NCBI GenBank assembly: GCA_035310125.1
Contig: DATGEP010000064.1
Coordinates: forward strand, 1 to 59,464
Direction: 5' to 3'
Length of the DNA stretch: 59,464 bases
Source of the DNA: DATGEP01 sp035310125
GTDB lineage: Bacteria > Chloroflexota > Ktedonobacteria > Ktedonobacterales > JADMIN01
Part shown: positions 25,680 to 34,788 of the stretch, one piece after another
Numbering within the stretch: position 1 is the stretch's first letter
Layout of the letters: each line of letters opens with the position of its first letter
Notes under the pieces: model-generated
What the model was told of the DNA's origin: nothing
Database searches by the model: none
The model's input: the letters and a program-made list of their open reading frames with translations, nothing else
Program-made: the position numbers and the translations under genes

Positions 25680-26947
25680 GGATTCCGGTGCGTTTCTCGG
25701 CGGGCGACCTGCTCAACAGTCGGACTTTTACCAGCCTGCGCAATCACCACAATTATCGTCTCTACTTTGGCGGTCAGTTTGTGTCGCAGACGGGCACCTG
25801 GCTCCAAAGCGCGGCAATGGCGTGGCTCGTGCTTCAGCTCACTCACTCCGCTTTCGATGTCGGTCTCCTCGCTTTCTGGCAGTTCGGACCCTACGCGATA
25901 CTCGGTCTGTTTGGCGGAGCGATCAGTGATCGCCTTGACCATCGCAAGACCCTAATCATCACTCAGATCGTCCTGGGAGTGTGCAGCGCGCTGATGGCCG
26001 TGCTTACACTCACCAACGTCGTCACCGTCTGGGAAGCGTATGCTGTCGCTGCCGCCCGTGGTTTTGCGCTCATTTTCAACAACCCTAGCCGGCAAGCCTT
26101 CATTTTTCAGATGGTTGGCCGCGGCGAGCTACCGAACGCTATCGCGCTCAACTCCAGTGTCGCCAATGCCACCCGCATTATTGGCCCTGGTGTCGGCGGC
26201 ATCCTCATCGCCGCCTTTGGGGTCGGCATCTGTTTCAGTCTGGATGCCATTAGCTACGCCGCCGTCGTCGCCGCGTTGCTGCTCATGCACCTCGATGAGC
26301 TACTACTCATCGAGCGCCGTAGCAAATCGCCCGTTCTGCGTAGCATCAGAGAAGGGCTGAGCTACGTCTGGCGCACCCCGACGGTACTGCTGGTTCTGAC
26401 CATGTTTCTCTTCATCTGCCTCGCCAGCATCAACTTCAGTGTGCTGCTGCCTCTTGTCGCGGGTGATACACTGCATTCCGGCGCAACGGTCTACGGTCTG
26501 CTCACAGCTTGTTTCGGCGCCGGCGCTCTCACGGGAGCCCTCGTTTCCGCATCGTTTGGTCGCGCGACGTGGCGCATTCTCCTCGTTAGCGCCGCAGGCT
26601 TTGGGCTTGGCGAGGTCATCCTTGCGCCACAGTGGACTGTCGCGGGCGCGGTCGTGCTCCTCATTGCCACTGGCATTTTCTACACGCTCTATACCTCGAA
26701 TAGCAATTCGATGGTGCAGATGTCCACGCCTGGCTACCTCCAAGGGCGCGTCGCCGGCCTCTACAGCTACATCTTCGCCGGTACGAGCCCGTTCGGCGCT
26801 TTGCTCGCCGGCCTGCTGACGGAGCGCGGTGGAACCGCACTCGCCTTCTATGTCGCCGGTGGCACTGCGCTCGCTTTCGCCGTGTTTGGCTCTGTTATGT
26901 ATCGCCGCGGCTACACAAAACCTATCCTCGACTCGGATACCGATTGA
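25676..26947 (+). CDS. MFS transporter, EntS-like (MFS_3 family)
   Basis: A 423-residue permease with about 12 membrane helices. The N-terminal FTSLRNHHNYRLYFGGQFVS and the loop GGAISDRLDHRKTLI are typical of the enterobactin-exporter-like MFS branch used for drugs or siderophores. It is coupled to the MarR gene by a 4-base overlap. The substrate is unknown; an exported toxic compound is the likely ligand of the regulator. Confidence 0.9.
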   Translation: MRIPVRFSAGDLLNSRTFTSLRNHHNYRLYFGGQFVSQTGTWLQSAAMAWLVLQLTHSAFDVGLLAFWQFGPYAILGLFGGAISDRLDHRKTLIITQIVLGVCSALMAVLTLTNVVTVWEAYAVAAARGFALIFNNPSRQAFIFQMVGRGELPNAIALNSSVANATRIIGPGVGGILIAAFGVGICFSLDAISYAAVVAALLLMHLDELLLIERRSKSPVLRSIREGLSYVWRTPTVLLVLTMFLFICLASINFSVLLPLVAGDTLHSGATVYGLLTACFGAGALTGALVSASFGRATWRILLVSAAGFGLGEVILAPQWTVAGAVVLLIATGIFYTLYTSNSNSMVQMSTPGYLQGRVAGLYSYIFAGTSPFGALLAGLLTERGGTALAFYVAGGTALAFAVFGSVMYRRGYTKPILDSDTD

Positions 26948-27066
26948 GCCGGCGCCCAGCGTGTCATATCAACTTCGCGAGGGCGGTCATACATTGTATC
27001 GGCCAAACCCTGAATTCACAGGGCTTTGCCGAAAACCAAAGTGTGACGACCGACGCGGATTCCGTA

Positions 27067-28302
27067 TCAGGCAGTGGGCAGTCGCACGTAGCGCGGCAGC
27101 GGGTCACCGACCAGCGGCAGCGCGTAGTCGTGATACGCCGGCGTCACGTCCGTTCCGCTGGCGGATACGAATGCAGATGGAAAGGGCCGATGCGCGTTGG
27201 CGATCTTTGTGAGGTCCACCAGACCTGTCTCGCAGCTATAGATGGAGCCGGGCCGGCGGACCAGCGTCACCATCTTGCCGCTCTCGCCATGCAGTGCCGC
27301 CGCTACCGCGGCGCGGCCCACCAGCTCCGCTTCCGCGCGATCTGTCGAGGAGACGCATGCGGACGACATCCGTTGCAGGTCGCCCGGCTTGTCGAAGCGG
27401 GCGCGTAAGCCAAGCTGGTCGCGCACGAGACTGGTAAGATATTGTGCCGCGCCGCCCAGCAGCGGATGTCCGAATGCGTCTGTTCCCTGGCTGCCACTCG
27501 CACCGAGCGCCTGTCCTCCTTCGTCGCGCACCGTTTCCGCTACCACCACGACCGCATAGCCGCACGCCGCATGGACGCTGGAGACATCCGCGAGAAAGCG
27601 CTCGTCGCTTAGCGGGCGCTCAGGGAAATAGATCAAGTGGGGTGGGTCCTCTTCGCGCTCCTTGCATAGCGCCGAAGCGGCCGCCAGCCAGCCGGCGTCA
27701 CGGCCCATCACCTCGATAATCTTGACAGGGTAGTGGTCGGGCATCGCCAGCGTGCAAAGCGCCGAATCACGGGTGGCCAGCGCGAGGAAGCGCGCCGCGC
27801 TGCCGTAGCCAGGACAGTGGTCCGTCTCCGGCAGATCGTTGTCAATCGTTTTGGGTACGCAGACCACCCGCAGATCGTAGTCGAGCGCACGCGCGGCCTC
27901 GGCCAGCCGCAGCGCTGTATCCGCCGAATCATTGCCACCGATGTACAGAAAGTAGCGGATGCCGCGCTCTCGCAGTGCCGCCACCGCTCGCGCCGGGTCG
28001 TCTTCCCGCAGCTTGTACCGACATGAGCCAAGCGCCGCCGACGGTGTGCCGCGCAGGATATCCCACATCTCCGCAGGCAAGCGGCGCAGATCGAGCAGAT
28101 CGCCGTCGAGCACCCCGCGAATGCCATAGCGCGCGCCGTAGATGCCGTCAATCGTCTCCGCTTCCATTGCGGCGAGCGCGGCACCGACGAGGCTGGCATT
28201 GATAACGGCTGTCGCGCCGCCTGACTGGCCTATCAGCAGATGACCTCGTGCCGGGCGTGCTGCCGGCGAGGGAAAAGATACCGTCTTGCGAGAGGTGCTC
28301 AT
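27067..28302 (-). CDS. 6-phosphofructokinase, PPi-dependent type
   Basis: A 411-residue PfkA-superfamily enzyme. The donor-site motif is GGNDS and the substrate motif is PKTIDNDLPETD; Lys in PKTIDND rather than Gly (PGTIDND) marks pyrophosphate-dependent enzymes, which work reversibly in glycolysis. GQSGGATAVINASLVG opens the fold and MGRDAGWLAAA follows. ATG 28302 has AAGGAG 11 bases upstream. A PPi enzyme saves ATP, which fits the energy-limited theme of the following genes. Confidence 0.88.
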   Translation of the reverse strand: MSTSRKTVSFPSPAARPARGHLLIGQSGGATAVINASLVGAALAAMEAETIDGIYGARYGIRGVLDGDLLDLRRLPAEMWDILRGTPSAALGSCRYKLREDDPARAVAALRERGIRYFLYIGGNDSADTALRLAEAARALDYDLRVVCVPKTIDNDLPETDHCPGYGSAARFLALATRDSALCTLAMPDHYPVKIIEVMGRDAGWLAAASALCKEREEDPPHLIYFPERPLSDERFLADVSSVHAACGYAVVVVAETVRDEGGQALGASGSQGTDAFGHPLLGGAAQYLTSLVRDQLGLRARFDKPGDLQRMSSACVSSTDRAEAELVGRAAVAAALHGESGKMVTLVRRPGSIYSCETGLVDLTKIANAHRPFPSAFVSASGTDVTPAYHDYALPLVGDPLPRYVRLPTA

Positions 28303-28482
28303 CGAACGCGCGGCTCCTTGGGCTGGCAAGGGTACACAGGACACATGGCGACATTATAGCAGGAGTCCTCATGATTTCTTGCGGAATAGCCTGACACGGC
28401 GTATAGTCGGGGTGAATGGCGCATAATGAGAGGCTGATTCGTGGCCTCGCGCCACATCCCACTGAACTCGGGAGAAAGCGAC

Positions 28483-28905
28483 GTGAATCCTTTCATAAAG
28501 TTTGTGCTACAGCTACATGGCGACACCGTCTGGCTCGTGCTCGCGCTGGGAGCGGCGACGCTTATCTGCGGCATCTATCTGATCATTCGGACCCGCTCGG
28601 CAGGAGCCGGAGTCGAGGGGAACGCCCAGCTTGCCGGACCGGTGCGCCTCTTCCGCCGCCTGCTCGTAGTAACGGCGGCAATCGGTGTGCTCCAGACAAT
28701 CTTCGGCGGCATCCTGTATATCGGTGGGTTGCGTCCCGCCGAAGGGCTGCATTTTGTGTATGGCTTGATCGTGCTGATCGCCATCCCCGTCGCGTACACA
28801 TATAGCGATCAAAAGCAGGTGCGCCGTGACATCATCATTATGTCCATCGCCGCCGTCGCGATCATTGGCGCCGCCGTCCGCGCCTTCATGACCGGCACAC
28901 CGTAG
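28483..28905 (+). CDS. Four-helix membrane protein
   Basis: A 140-residue protein with helices at about 12-32, 54-74, 86-106 and 114-134. Conserved-looking features are LQTIFGGILYIGGLRPAEGLH and a second His in helix 1 (LQLHGD), a spacing reminiscent of haem-binding four-helix proteins such as CtaA halves, but this is not proven. GTG 28483 has GGGAGA 7 bases upstream. It is divergent from the PPi-phosphofructokinase gene. Confidence 0.65.
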   Translation: MNPFIKFVLQLHGDTVWLVLALGAATLICGIYLIIRTRSAGAGVEGNAQLAGPVRLFRRLLVVTAAIGVLQTIFGGILYIGGLRPAEGLHFVYGLIVLIAIPVAYTYSDQKQVRRDIIIMSIAAVAIIGAAVRAFMTGTP

Positions 28906-28958
28906 CTTCTCGCTTCAGCGATTCCTTGGCTTGCACCGTGAATACGTTTCTGTCGCGC

Positions 28959-29885
28959 TCACATCCTGCCGCTGGGGTGACGGCGCCGGACAGTTTCTGG
29001 CGGGGCCACCCCCAGCTCATGTCCGGTGGGAACTACCAATATTGGTATCGTCGCCTCTTGCACGACCTTCGATGTCACGCTGCCAACTACGGCGCGTGCG
29101 ATTCCGCCGCGACCATGCGTGGCCATCACGATGAGGCTCTCCGCATGGGAGCCAGCCAGCAAAAGCAGCTCGTGAGCGGGATCGCCGATGCGTAGCGCGG
29201 TTTGCACCGCGACGGATGTGTCGCGCGCGATGTGGCGGCGCAGCTCCTTGAGATATCGGAGCGCCTTTCTGTTCTCGTCCTGCTGTGCCTCAGCCTCTAA
29301 AAGTAATGACCCTGCTCCGGCTCCGATCAGTGTGATACGCGGCACGACCCGGACGAGCAGCAACGTCCGGTCGAAGTCCGCCGCGAAGGCGGTCGCATAT
29401 GGCAGCGCATGCTCCGCAATCTCGCTGCCGTCCAGCGGAACGATGACGAGCGACGCGGCGGATGGGAGGAGGTCGCGTGGCTCTTCGTCGGGCGCATGCC
29501 CAGGCCAGATCAGTAGCGGCGCCGGACTATGCGAGAACATCCGCATTGTGACGCTTGGATGCCGGAGCGCCTGTAAGCCGGAGCGGTGGCGTGGCGCCAT
29601 GACAATGACGTCACTACGCTGGTAGCGCGCGGCTGTGGAAATACCATCCTCGGGGCGATCAAACTCAATGAGTGCGTAGGCATCGAAACCCGCCAATCGC
29701 AACCGCTGGGTCTCGTCCTCGAGCGCGGCTTTGTGCGCTGATACATCGTCGTTACTGGCATGCTTCGGCTCCACGCGCACCAGGATAATGCGCGCCGCCC
29801 CATGCTCGGCCAGATGACGCGCGAGGGAAAGTGCTTCCGCACTGTGGTCGGTACTCTCGATTGGCACCAATATACGCTTGAACAT
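28959..29885 (-). CDS. Tandem universal stress protein (UspA x2)
   Basis: A 308-residue protein with two Usp domains (1-125 and about 145-290). Each starts with a beta strand of the form ILVPIES / VIVPLDGSE. The second domain has the ATP-binding G-2x-G-9x-G pattern (THGRGGIARAVVGSVTSKVV); in the first it is degenerate (PRHRSGLQALRHPS). ATG 29885 follows AGGAGGAG closely. It is one of four such genes in 15 kb, lies 163 bases after the SHOCT gene and may share its transcript. Confidence 0.92.
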   Translation of the reverse strand: MFKRILVPIESTDHSAEALSLARHLAEHGAARIILVRVEPKHASNDDVSAHKAALEDETQRLRLAGFDAYALIEFDRPEDGISTAARYQRSDVIVMAPRHRSGLQALRHPSVTMRMFSHSPAPLLIWPGHAPDEEPRDLLPSAASLVIVPLDGSEIAEHALPYATAFAADFDRTLLLVRVVPRITLIGAGAGSLLLEAEAQQDENRKALRYLKELRRHIARDTSVAVQTALRIGDPAHELLLLAGSHAESLIVMATHGRGGIARAVVGSVTSKVVQEATIPILVVPTGHELGVAPPETVRRRHPSGRM

Positions 29886-30048
29886 AACTCCTCCTCGCGC
29901 TAACTTGTCGTGTCGTGCAGAAAACGTGTGACCCGCAGCTCTCCCCTACTCGCTACTGCTGGCAAGGCGAGCGGCGATGCGCAGTCTACCGGCGACGCAG
30001 GCGGGAAACCGCGCTCCTGCTCGCGCATGCCAGATACAGCTTGCTCGT

Positions 30049-30324
30049 TTAGTGTGCAGGCGTTGGCTCATGCATGGTTTTGCCGGTGCCTTCCAGACGC
30101 TCATGCATTTCATCGAACGTAGCTGTGTCTATCTCGCCTCGCGCATAGCGCTCCTTCAGTGTTTCGAGCGCCGCCGAATACGGGGCTGACGCACGCCCGA
30201 TTCGCCAAGGGCCCTTACGCGCCACAAGCCAGACAATGAGACCAAGTATGGCGATCCCGATGATACTCGTTACAATCATCCAGAACACCATGGAACTTCC
30301 TTCACCGTAGTACCACATTGGCAT
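30049..30324 (-). CDS. SHOCT-domain small membrane protein
   Basis: A 91-residue protein: a short Tyr/Trp-rich N-terminus, one membrane helix (about 11-35, MVFWMIVTSIIGIAILGLIV) and a C-terminal SHOCT motif (LETLKERYARGEIDTATFDE). ATG 30324 starts 4 bases after the stop of the upstream gene and has GAAGG 9 bases upstream, so the two are translationally coupled. SHOCT segments are thought to mediate oligomerisation. Confidence 0.8.
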   Translation of the reverse strand: MPMWYYGEGSSMVFWMIVTSIIGIAILGLIVWLVARKGPWRIGRASAPYSAALETLKERYARGEIDTATFDEMHERLEGTGKTMHEPTPAH

Positions 30325-30328
30325 CTGG

Positions 30329-30787
30329 CTAAACCTTCGCTTTCTCTGCGCCACATCGCGGGCAAGCGGACTCTGGCTGTTTCATGACAACGCGATAGGC
30401 CGGGAGTGTGCCACACGCTGGGCAGCCTGTTCGCGCCACCCGCATGCATCGGACCCATTCATGGAGCTGGCCGGGATCGAGCGTGCCCTGAAAGCGGTAG
30501 GGGATGTCCCGCTCGGACGACATGCCCTGTACCGGACGCTGCGTAGCATCACCAACTCCGTCGGAAATCCGCCAATCAGATGCGGCGCCCGATTGCGCGC
30601 GTAGCTTTTCCGTTGAGGCATCGAGAGGGTGTGATGTCTCGCAAAACAGGACAAGAACCTCCAAGCCGGAATCAGTGCGCAGTCGCGTGCCGGAGCCTGG
30701 CCTCGTCGCACTTTCCAGACTCAGCAGCTCGTCGAGCGTGGTCCACATGTGTCGCTGTGGATCATGCAGCACAAATCGCCACGCCAT
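30329..30787 (-). CDS. Zinc-ribbon hypothetical protein
   Basis: A 152-residue soluble protein ending in a four-Cys zinc ribbon (CPACG near 121 and CPRCG near 143). The first 115 residues are not recognised. It is first of a minus-strand operon with the SHOCT gene and faces a four-copy YGTGA array (30869-30916), so its expression is probably controlled together with the stress-protein genes. The ribosome site is weak (GGTGGG). Confidence 0.65.
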   Translation of the reverse strand: MAWRFVLHDPQRHMWTTLDELLSLESATRPGSGTRLRTDSGLEVLVLFCETSHPLDASTEKLRAQSGAASDWRISDGVGDATQRPVQGMSSERDIPYRFQGTLDPGQLHEWVRCMRVARTGCPACGTLPAYRVVMKQPESACPRCGAEKAKV

Positions 30788-30868
30788 GTCCCACCCGCCT
30801 TCGCCAGCACAGGAGGCCTCATTTTGAGGGTACCATCACTGATGCCCTCTCAGCATAGCGTGCGAATC

Positions 30869-30916
30869 ACACATCGCTGTCACACTGGGCGCGAGCCGCG
30901 TCACGAACGCATCACG
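30869..30916 (-). promoter_or_regulatory. Four-copy YGTGA operator facing the zinc-ribbon/SHOCT operon
   Basis: On the plus strand ACACA (30869), TCACA (30880), TCACG (30901) and TCACG (30912), i.e. spacing 11-21-11; on the minus coding strand they read TGTGT/TGTGA/CGTGA/CGTGA. TATGCT follows 11 bases after the proximal copy. The proximal copy is 81 bases before the start codon. Confidence 0.7.
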
Positions 30917-30951
30917 GGCAAGCGATCATGCGCACACGGCGTGGCGTCTAT

Positions 30952-33405
30952 CTATACGCCGGCCCAGCGCCAATCACGGATCTCTGGCATATCCTCAAGA
31001 TGCTCGTGGGAGTATTGGACTGCCTTGGCAATCAACGAGCGCAGCTCGGAGGCTAACCCCGTTGTTTGCGAGTGGATGCGCGGCGACCGCCGGATGGCCT
31101 CCATCGCTAGCTGGTAGCGACTCATACCGTTCAGAACCACCATATCGAACGGCGTCGTCGTCGTGCCCTGCTCATTGAAGCCGCGCACATGGAAACGCTC
31201 CGCGTTCACGCGGCCGTGCAGGATTTCATGCACCGCGCGCTGGTAGCCATGAAAGGCGAAAACGACAGGTTTGTCCGCAGTAAATAGCTCGACAAACTCA
31301 GTCTCATTCATGCCATGCGGATGGAACTCCGGTGGAAAGAGTGTCATCAAGTCCACGATGTTGACGACGCGCACCTTCATGTCAGGCACGCGCTGCCGCA
31401 GCCACTCTGCCGCCGCGAGTGTCTCCATCGTGGGTACGTCGCCAGCGCACGCCAGTACAACATCCGGCTCGGTATCGTCTTCAGTACCGGCCCAACGCCA
31501 AATAGAGACGCCGCGCGTGCAGTGCTCGATGGCTGCTTCCATGTCAAGGTATTGAAGATGGAGCTGCTTATCGCACACGATGAGATTGACGTAGTTGCGG
31601 CTACGCAGGCAGTGGTCCGCAACAGAAAGTAGACAATTCGAGTCCGGCGGGAGGTAGATGCGGGCGACGGTGCCACGCTTAGAGAGCATCACATCTATGA
31701 GTCCCGGCCCCTGGTGGCTAAAGCCGTTGTGGTCGTTGCGCCAGCAGGTAGAAGTCAGCAGGATATTGAGCGAGGGAACCGGTTCGCGCCATGCCAGATT
31801 GACGCTCTCCTCCAGCCACTTCGTGTGCTGCACAGTCATCGAGGCGGAAACCATGGCGAACGACTCGTACGTAACGAACATGCCATGCCGCCCGGTTAGG
31901 GTGTAGCCTTCCAGCCAGCCCTCGCAATTATGCTCGCTCAGCACCTCCATGACTCGACCGTCAGGCGAGATGTGGTCGTCTATAGAAAGGGTCTTGCCGA
32001 CAAAGCAGCGATTCTCGGTCGCGAAGACATCGCCCAGCCGGTTCGACGTGGTTTCGTCGGGACAGTACAGACGGAAATTAGCCTGTTGCGCGTTGCGCGT
32101 GAAGGTGTCGCGGAACAGCTTACCCAGCGGACGAGTATTCTCCTCCTCGGCGGCGCCAGGTCGCTCGATTTTTACCGCGTACTCGCGGAAGTCGGGCAGG
32201 TCGAGTGCGACGGTGAGCTTGCCGCCGTTGGCGTGCGGATTCGCGCCCATTCGACGTTCGCTTTCGGGCGCGAGGGTGGCCAGCTCAGCGATGAGCGCGC
32301 CATTCGTATCGAAGAGGTGTTCCGGCTCATAGCTGCGCATCCAGCGCTCCAGCTGCGCAAGGTGGTCGGAATTTGTGCGCACTTCCGCCAGCGGTACCTG
32401 GTGCGCGCGAAACGTTCCTTCGATTGGCTGGCCATCTACCACCTTCGGCCCGGTCCAGCCTTTCGGCGTGCGGAGCGCGATTGCCGGCCAGCGCGGACGG
32501 CTGGTCACGCCGTTGGCGCGGGCGTCATCTTGAATATCACGAATGCGCTCGTAGCAGGCGTCAAGAGTCGCCGCGAAGGTCTGGTGGAGCTGTGCTGGGT
32601 CATCGCCTTCGACAAAATGTACTGCGTAGCCATTTCCTTCGAGGAGCGCCCGTACATCGTCATCGCTCGACCGGGCCAGCACCGTCGGGCCGCTGATTTT
32701 GTAGCCGTTGAGATGCAGAATGGGAAGTACCGCACCATCGCGGGCTGGATTGAGGAAGCTTGTCCCCTTCCAGGAGCCGGCCAACGGGCCTGTTTCCGCC
32801 TCGCCGTCACCAACCACCGCCACTACTAGTAAGTCAGGGTTGTCGAAGGCGGCACCGAAGGCATGCGAGAGCACATAGCCCAGCTCGCCGCCTTCATGAA
32901 TGGAACCGGGCGTGGGTACGCTTACATGGCTGGGAATACCACCGGGTGTGGAAAACTGGCGAAAGAGTCGCCGCATGCCCTCGGCGCTCCGCTCAATCTC
33001 TGGATAAATCTCCGAGTAGGTGCCTTCCAGGTACACATTGGCGACAATCGCCGGACCACCATGTCCTGGGCCGGCAAGATAAATTACATTTGCGTCGCGC
33101 TCGGTGATAAGCCGGTTGAGATGGACGTAGATGAAGCTCAGACCGGGTGATGTTCCCCAATGGCCGAGCAGCCGCGGTTTGATATGCTCCGGGAGCAGCG
33201 GCTCGCGCAGGAGCGGATTATCTTGCAGGTAGATCTGCCCGATAGTGAGATAGTTGGCCGCCTGCCAGTAGCGCTGCATGCGATCCAGCTGCTCGGCTGA
33301 CAGCGGGCCCCGGCCGGGAGCGCTCGCGGTCTTGGGCGCGGGTTTCTTGTCGCGGGATGGTACGGCGCTGGAAACGGATGGGTCAAATGAATACTTGTCA
33401 TTCAT
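30952..33405 (-). CDS. xfp: Xylulose-5-phosphate/fructose-6-phosphate phosphoketolase
   Basis: Splits xylulose-5-P or fructose-6-P with phosphate to acetyl phosphate plus glyceraldehyde-3-P or erythrose-4-P. The 817-residue protein has the thiamine-diphosphate motif region (GDGEAETGPLAGSWKG) and phosphoketolase signatures such as LGHWGTSPG and GPGHGGPA. ATG 33405 has GGAGGAG 6 bases upstream and overlaps the end of ackA by 8 bases. With ackA it yields ATP without redox change, useful when respiration is limited. Confidence 0.95.
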   Translation of the reverse strand: MNDKYSFDPSVSSAVPSRDKKPAPKTASAPGRGPLSAEQLDRMQRYWQAANYLTIGQIYLQDNPLLREPLLPEHIKPRLLGHWGTSPGLSFIYVHLNRLITERDANVIYLAGPGHGGPAIVANVYLEGTYSEIYPEIERSAEGMRRLFRQFSTPGGIPSHVSVPTPGSIHEGGELGYVLSHAFGAAFDNPDLLVVAVVGDGEAETGPLAGSWKGTSFLNPARDGAVLPILHLNGYKISGPTVLARSSDDDVRALLEGNGYAVHFVEGDDPAQLHQTFAATLDACYERIRDIQDDARANGVTSRPRWPAIALRTPKGWTGPKVVDGQPIEGTFRAHQVPLAEVRTNSDHLAQLERWMRSYEPEHLFDTNGALIAELATLAPESERRMGANPHANGGKLTVALDLPDFREYAVKIERPGAAEEENTRPLGKLFRDTFTRNAQQANFRLYCPDETTSNRLGDVFATENRCFVGKTLSIDDHISPDGRVMEVLSEHNCEGWLEGYTLTGRHGMFVTYESFAMVSASMTVQHTKWLEESVNLAWREPVPSLNILLTSTCWRNDHNGFSHQGPGLIDVMLSKRGTVARIYLPPDSNCLLSVADHCLRSRNYVNLIVCDKQLHLQYLDMEAAIEHCTRGVSIWRWAGTEDDTEPDVVLACAGDVPTMETLAAAEWLRQRVPDMKVRVVNIVDLMTLFPPEFHPHGMNETEFVELFTADKPVVFAFHGYQRAVHEILHGRVNAERFHVRGFNEQGTTTTPFDMVVLNGMSRYQLAMEAIRRSPRIHSQTTGLASELRSLIAKAVQYSHEHLEDMPEIRDWRWAGV

Positions 33406-34615
33406 CGGAGGCTCCTCCCGATATGCCAAGCACCGCTATCGTGTGCCGGGCGATCATCATCTCTTCATCGGTCTTCATGACACGTACCGTCACGCGGCTG
33501 GCGTCGCTGGATATCACGGATGCGCCGGCCTCATTGCGAGCCGCATGAATCTCGATGCCAAGAAACGCCATGTTCGCAGAGATGCGCTGCCGTATCTCAG
33601 CGGCGTTCTCGCCGATGCCGCCAGTAAAAACCAGGGTATCGAGCCCACCGAGTACAGCGACCAATCCACCGAGCGTCTTTCGGGCGATGTAGCAATACAA
33701 GTCCACCGCCTCTGCCGCATGCGGGTCCGTCGTTGCCTGGCTGAGTAGATCACGCATGTCGGAGCTTGTTCCTGATACGCCAAGCAGCCCACTTTGCCGG
33801 TTGAGCAGTGCGTCAAGCTCGGCGGGAGCAATACGCTGCTCGTTCAGCAGATAGAGGAGCACGCCGGGATCGAGGTCGCCAGGGCGCGTGCTCATCACCA
33901 GGCCGCCCAGTGGCGTAAAACCCATCGTTGTGTCGAGGCTGGCCCGCCGATGTACCGCGACCATACTGGAACCGTTGCCCAGATGCGCAATTACGAGGCG
34001 GCCACTTGCCGTCTCCGGCCCGGCCTCTCGCGTAAGCTCGCCCAGGATATATTCGTAGGAAAGACCGTGGAAGCCGTAGCGCAGGATGCCCTCATCTGTT
34101 AGATTGCGGGGCAGTCCGTACAATTGCGCGATTCGCGGCATGTGCCGATGAAAGGCCGTGTCGAAACAGGCTACCTGCGGTAGGTGGGGATATTCCTGAC
34201 TCAACGCGGAGATGGCGGCTAGCTCATTGGGTATATGCATCGGCGCGAGCGGGATCAGCTGGTTAAGTGTCGCCAGCACTGCTGGTGTGATGCGTTGCGG
34301 TTGTGTGTAGGCAGTGCCGCCATGAACGATACGGTGGCCGGCGGCATCGAGATGCCACGTCTCCTGCCGCGAGCTAAACCAGGCGAGAATATGTTTCAGC
34401 GCCGATGGATGGTCCGGCAACGACACAGGCTCGTCGTGGAGCGAGAGCCCATTGCCGTCGTACACGCGGAAGCGCCCATGTTCCAGCCCGATGCGATCCA
34501 AAATGCCGATGCTCAGCAGCATCGTGGAGTCGCTCGACGCATGAAACAGGGCGCACTTCAAGCTGGACGACCCACTGTTGACTGTCAAGATGCGCTTGCC
34601 ATCTGGCGATATCAT
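33398..34615 (-). CDS. ackA: Acetate kinase
   Basis: Makes acetate and ATP from acetyl phosphate. The 405-residue product has LTVNSGSSSLK at the start, HRIVHGG, GRLVIAHLGNGSSM, TMGFTPLGGLVMSTR and FTGGIGENAAEIR. The start is ATG 34615 with GAGG 5 bases upstream; an earlier in-frame ATG lacks a ribosome site. It is the first gene of the ackA-xfp operon; a 32-base perfect palindrome lies 46 bases upstream. Confidence 0.95.
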   Translation of the reverse strand: MISPDGKRILTVNSGSSSLKCALFHASSDSTMLLSIGILDRIGLEHGRFRVYDGNGLSLHDEPVSLPDHPSALKHILAWFSSRQETWHLDAAGHRIVHGGTAYTQPQRITPAVLATLNQLIPLAPMHIPNELAAISALSQEYPHLPQVACFDTAFHRHMPRIAQLYGLPRNLTDEGILRYGFHGLSYEYILGELTREAGPETASGRLVIAHLGNGSSMVAVHRRASLDTTMGFTPLGGLVMSTRPGDLDPGVLLYLLNEQRIAPAELDALLNRQSGLLGVSGTSSDMRDLLSQATTDPHAAEAVDLYCYIARKTLGGLVAVLGGLDTLVFTGGIGENAAEIRQRISANMAFLGIEIHAARNEAGASVISSDASRVTVRVMKTDEEMMIARHTIAVLGISGGASDE

Positions 34616-34660
34616 CGCGGCCTCACCTTCCATACCGAATGATGCGCGCCCGTCGCAACT

Positions 34661-34692
34661 TTCCTGTTGCTCCAGATCTGGAGCAACAGGAA
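34661..34692. repeat. 32-base perfect palindrome upstream of ackA-xfp
   Basis: Left arm 34661-34676 and right arm 34677-34692 are exact reverse complements with no spacer; the centre is AGATCT. It lies between the stop of a Usp gene and the start of ackA on the minus strand. It may be an operator for ackA-xfp or a terminator of the Usp gene; no T-run follows on either strand. Confidence 0.7.
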
Positions 34693-34788
34693 TGCAGCAG
34701 GTTATGGACCAAGAAGAGGCTCTCGGCTCAACGCATATTCACGGGTCTGGGAAGGCGCACACTCGTTTCCATTGGGTAGCTAAGTGAG

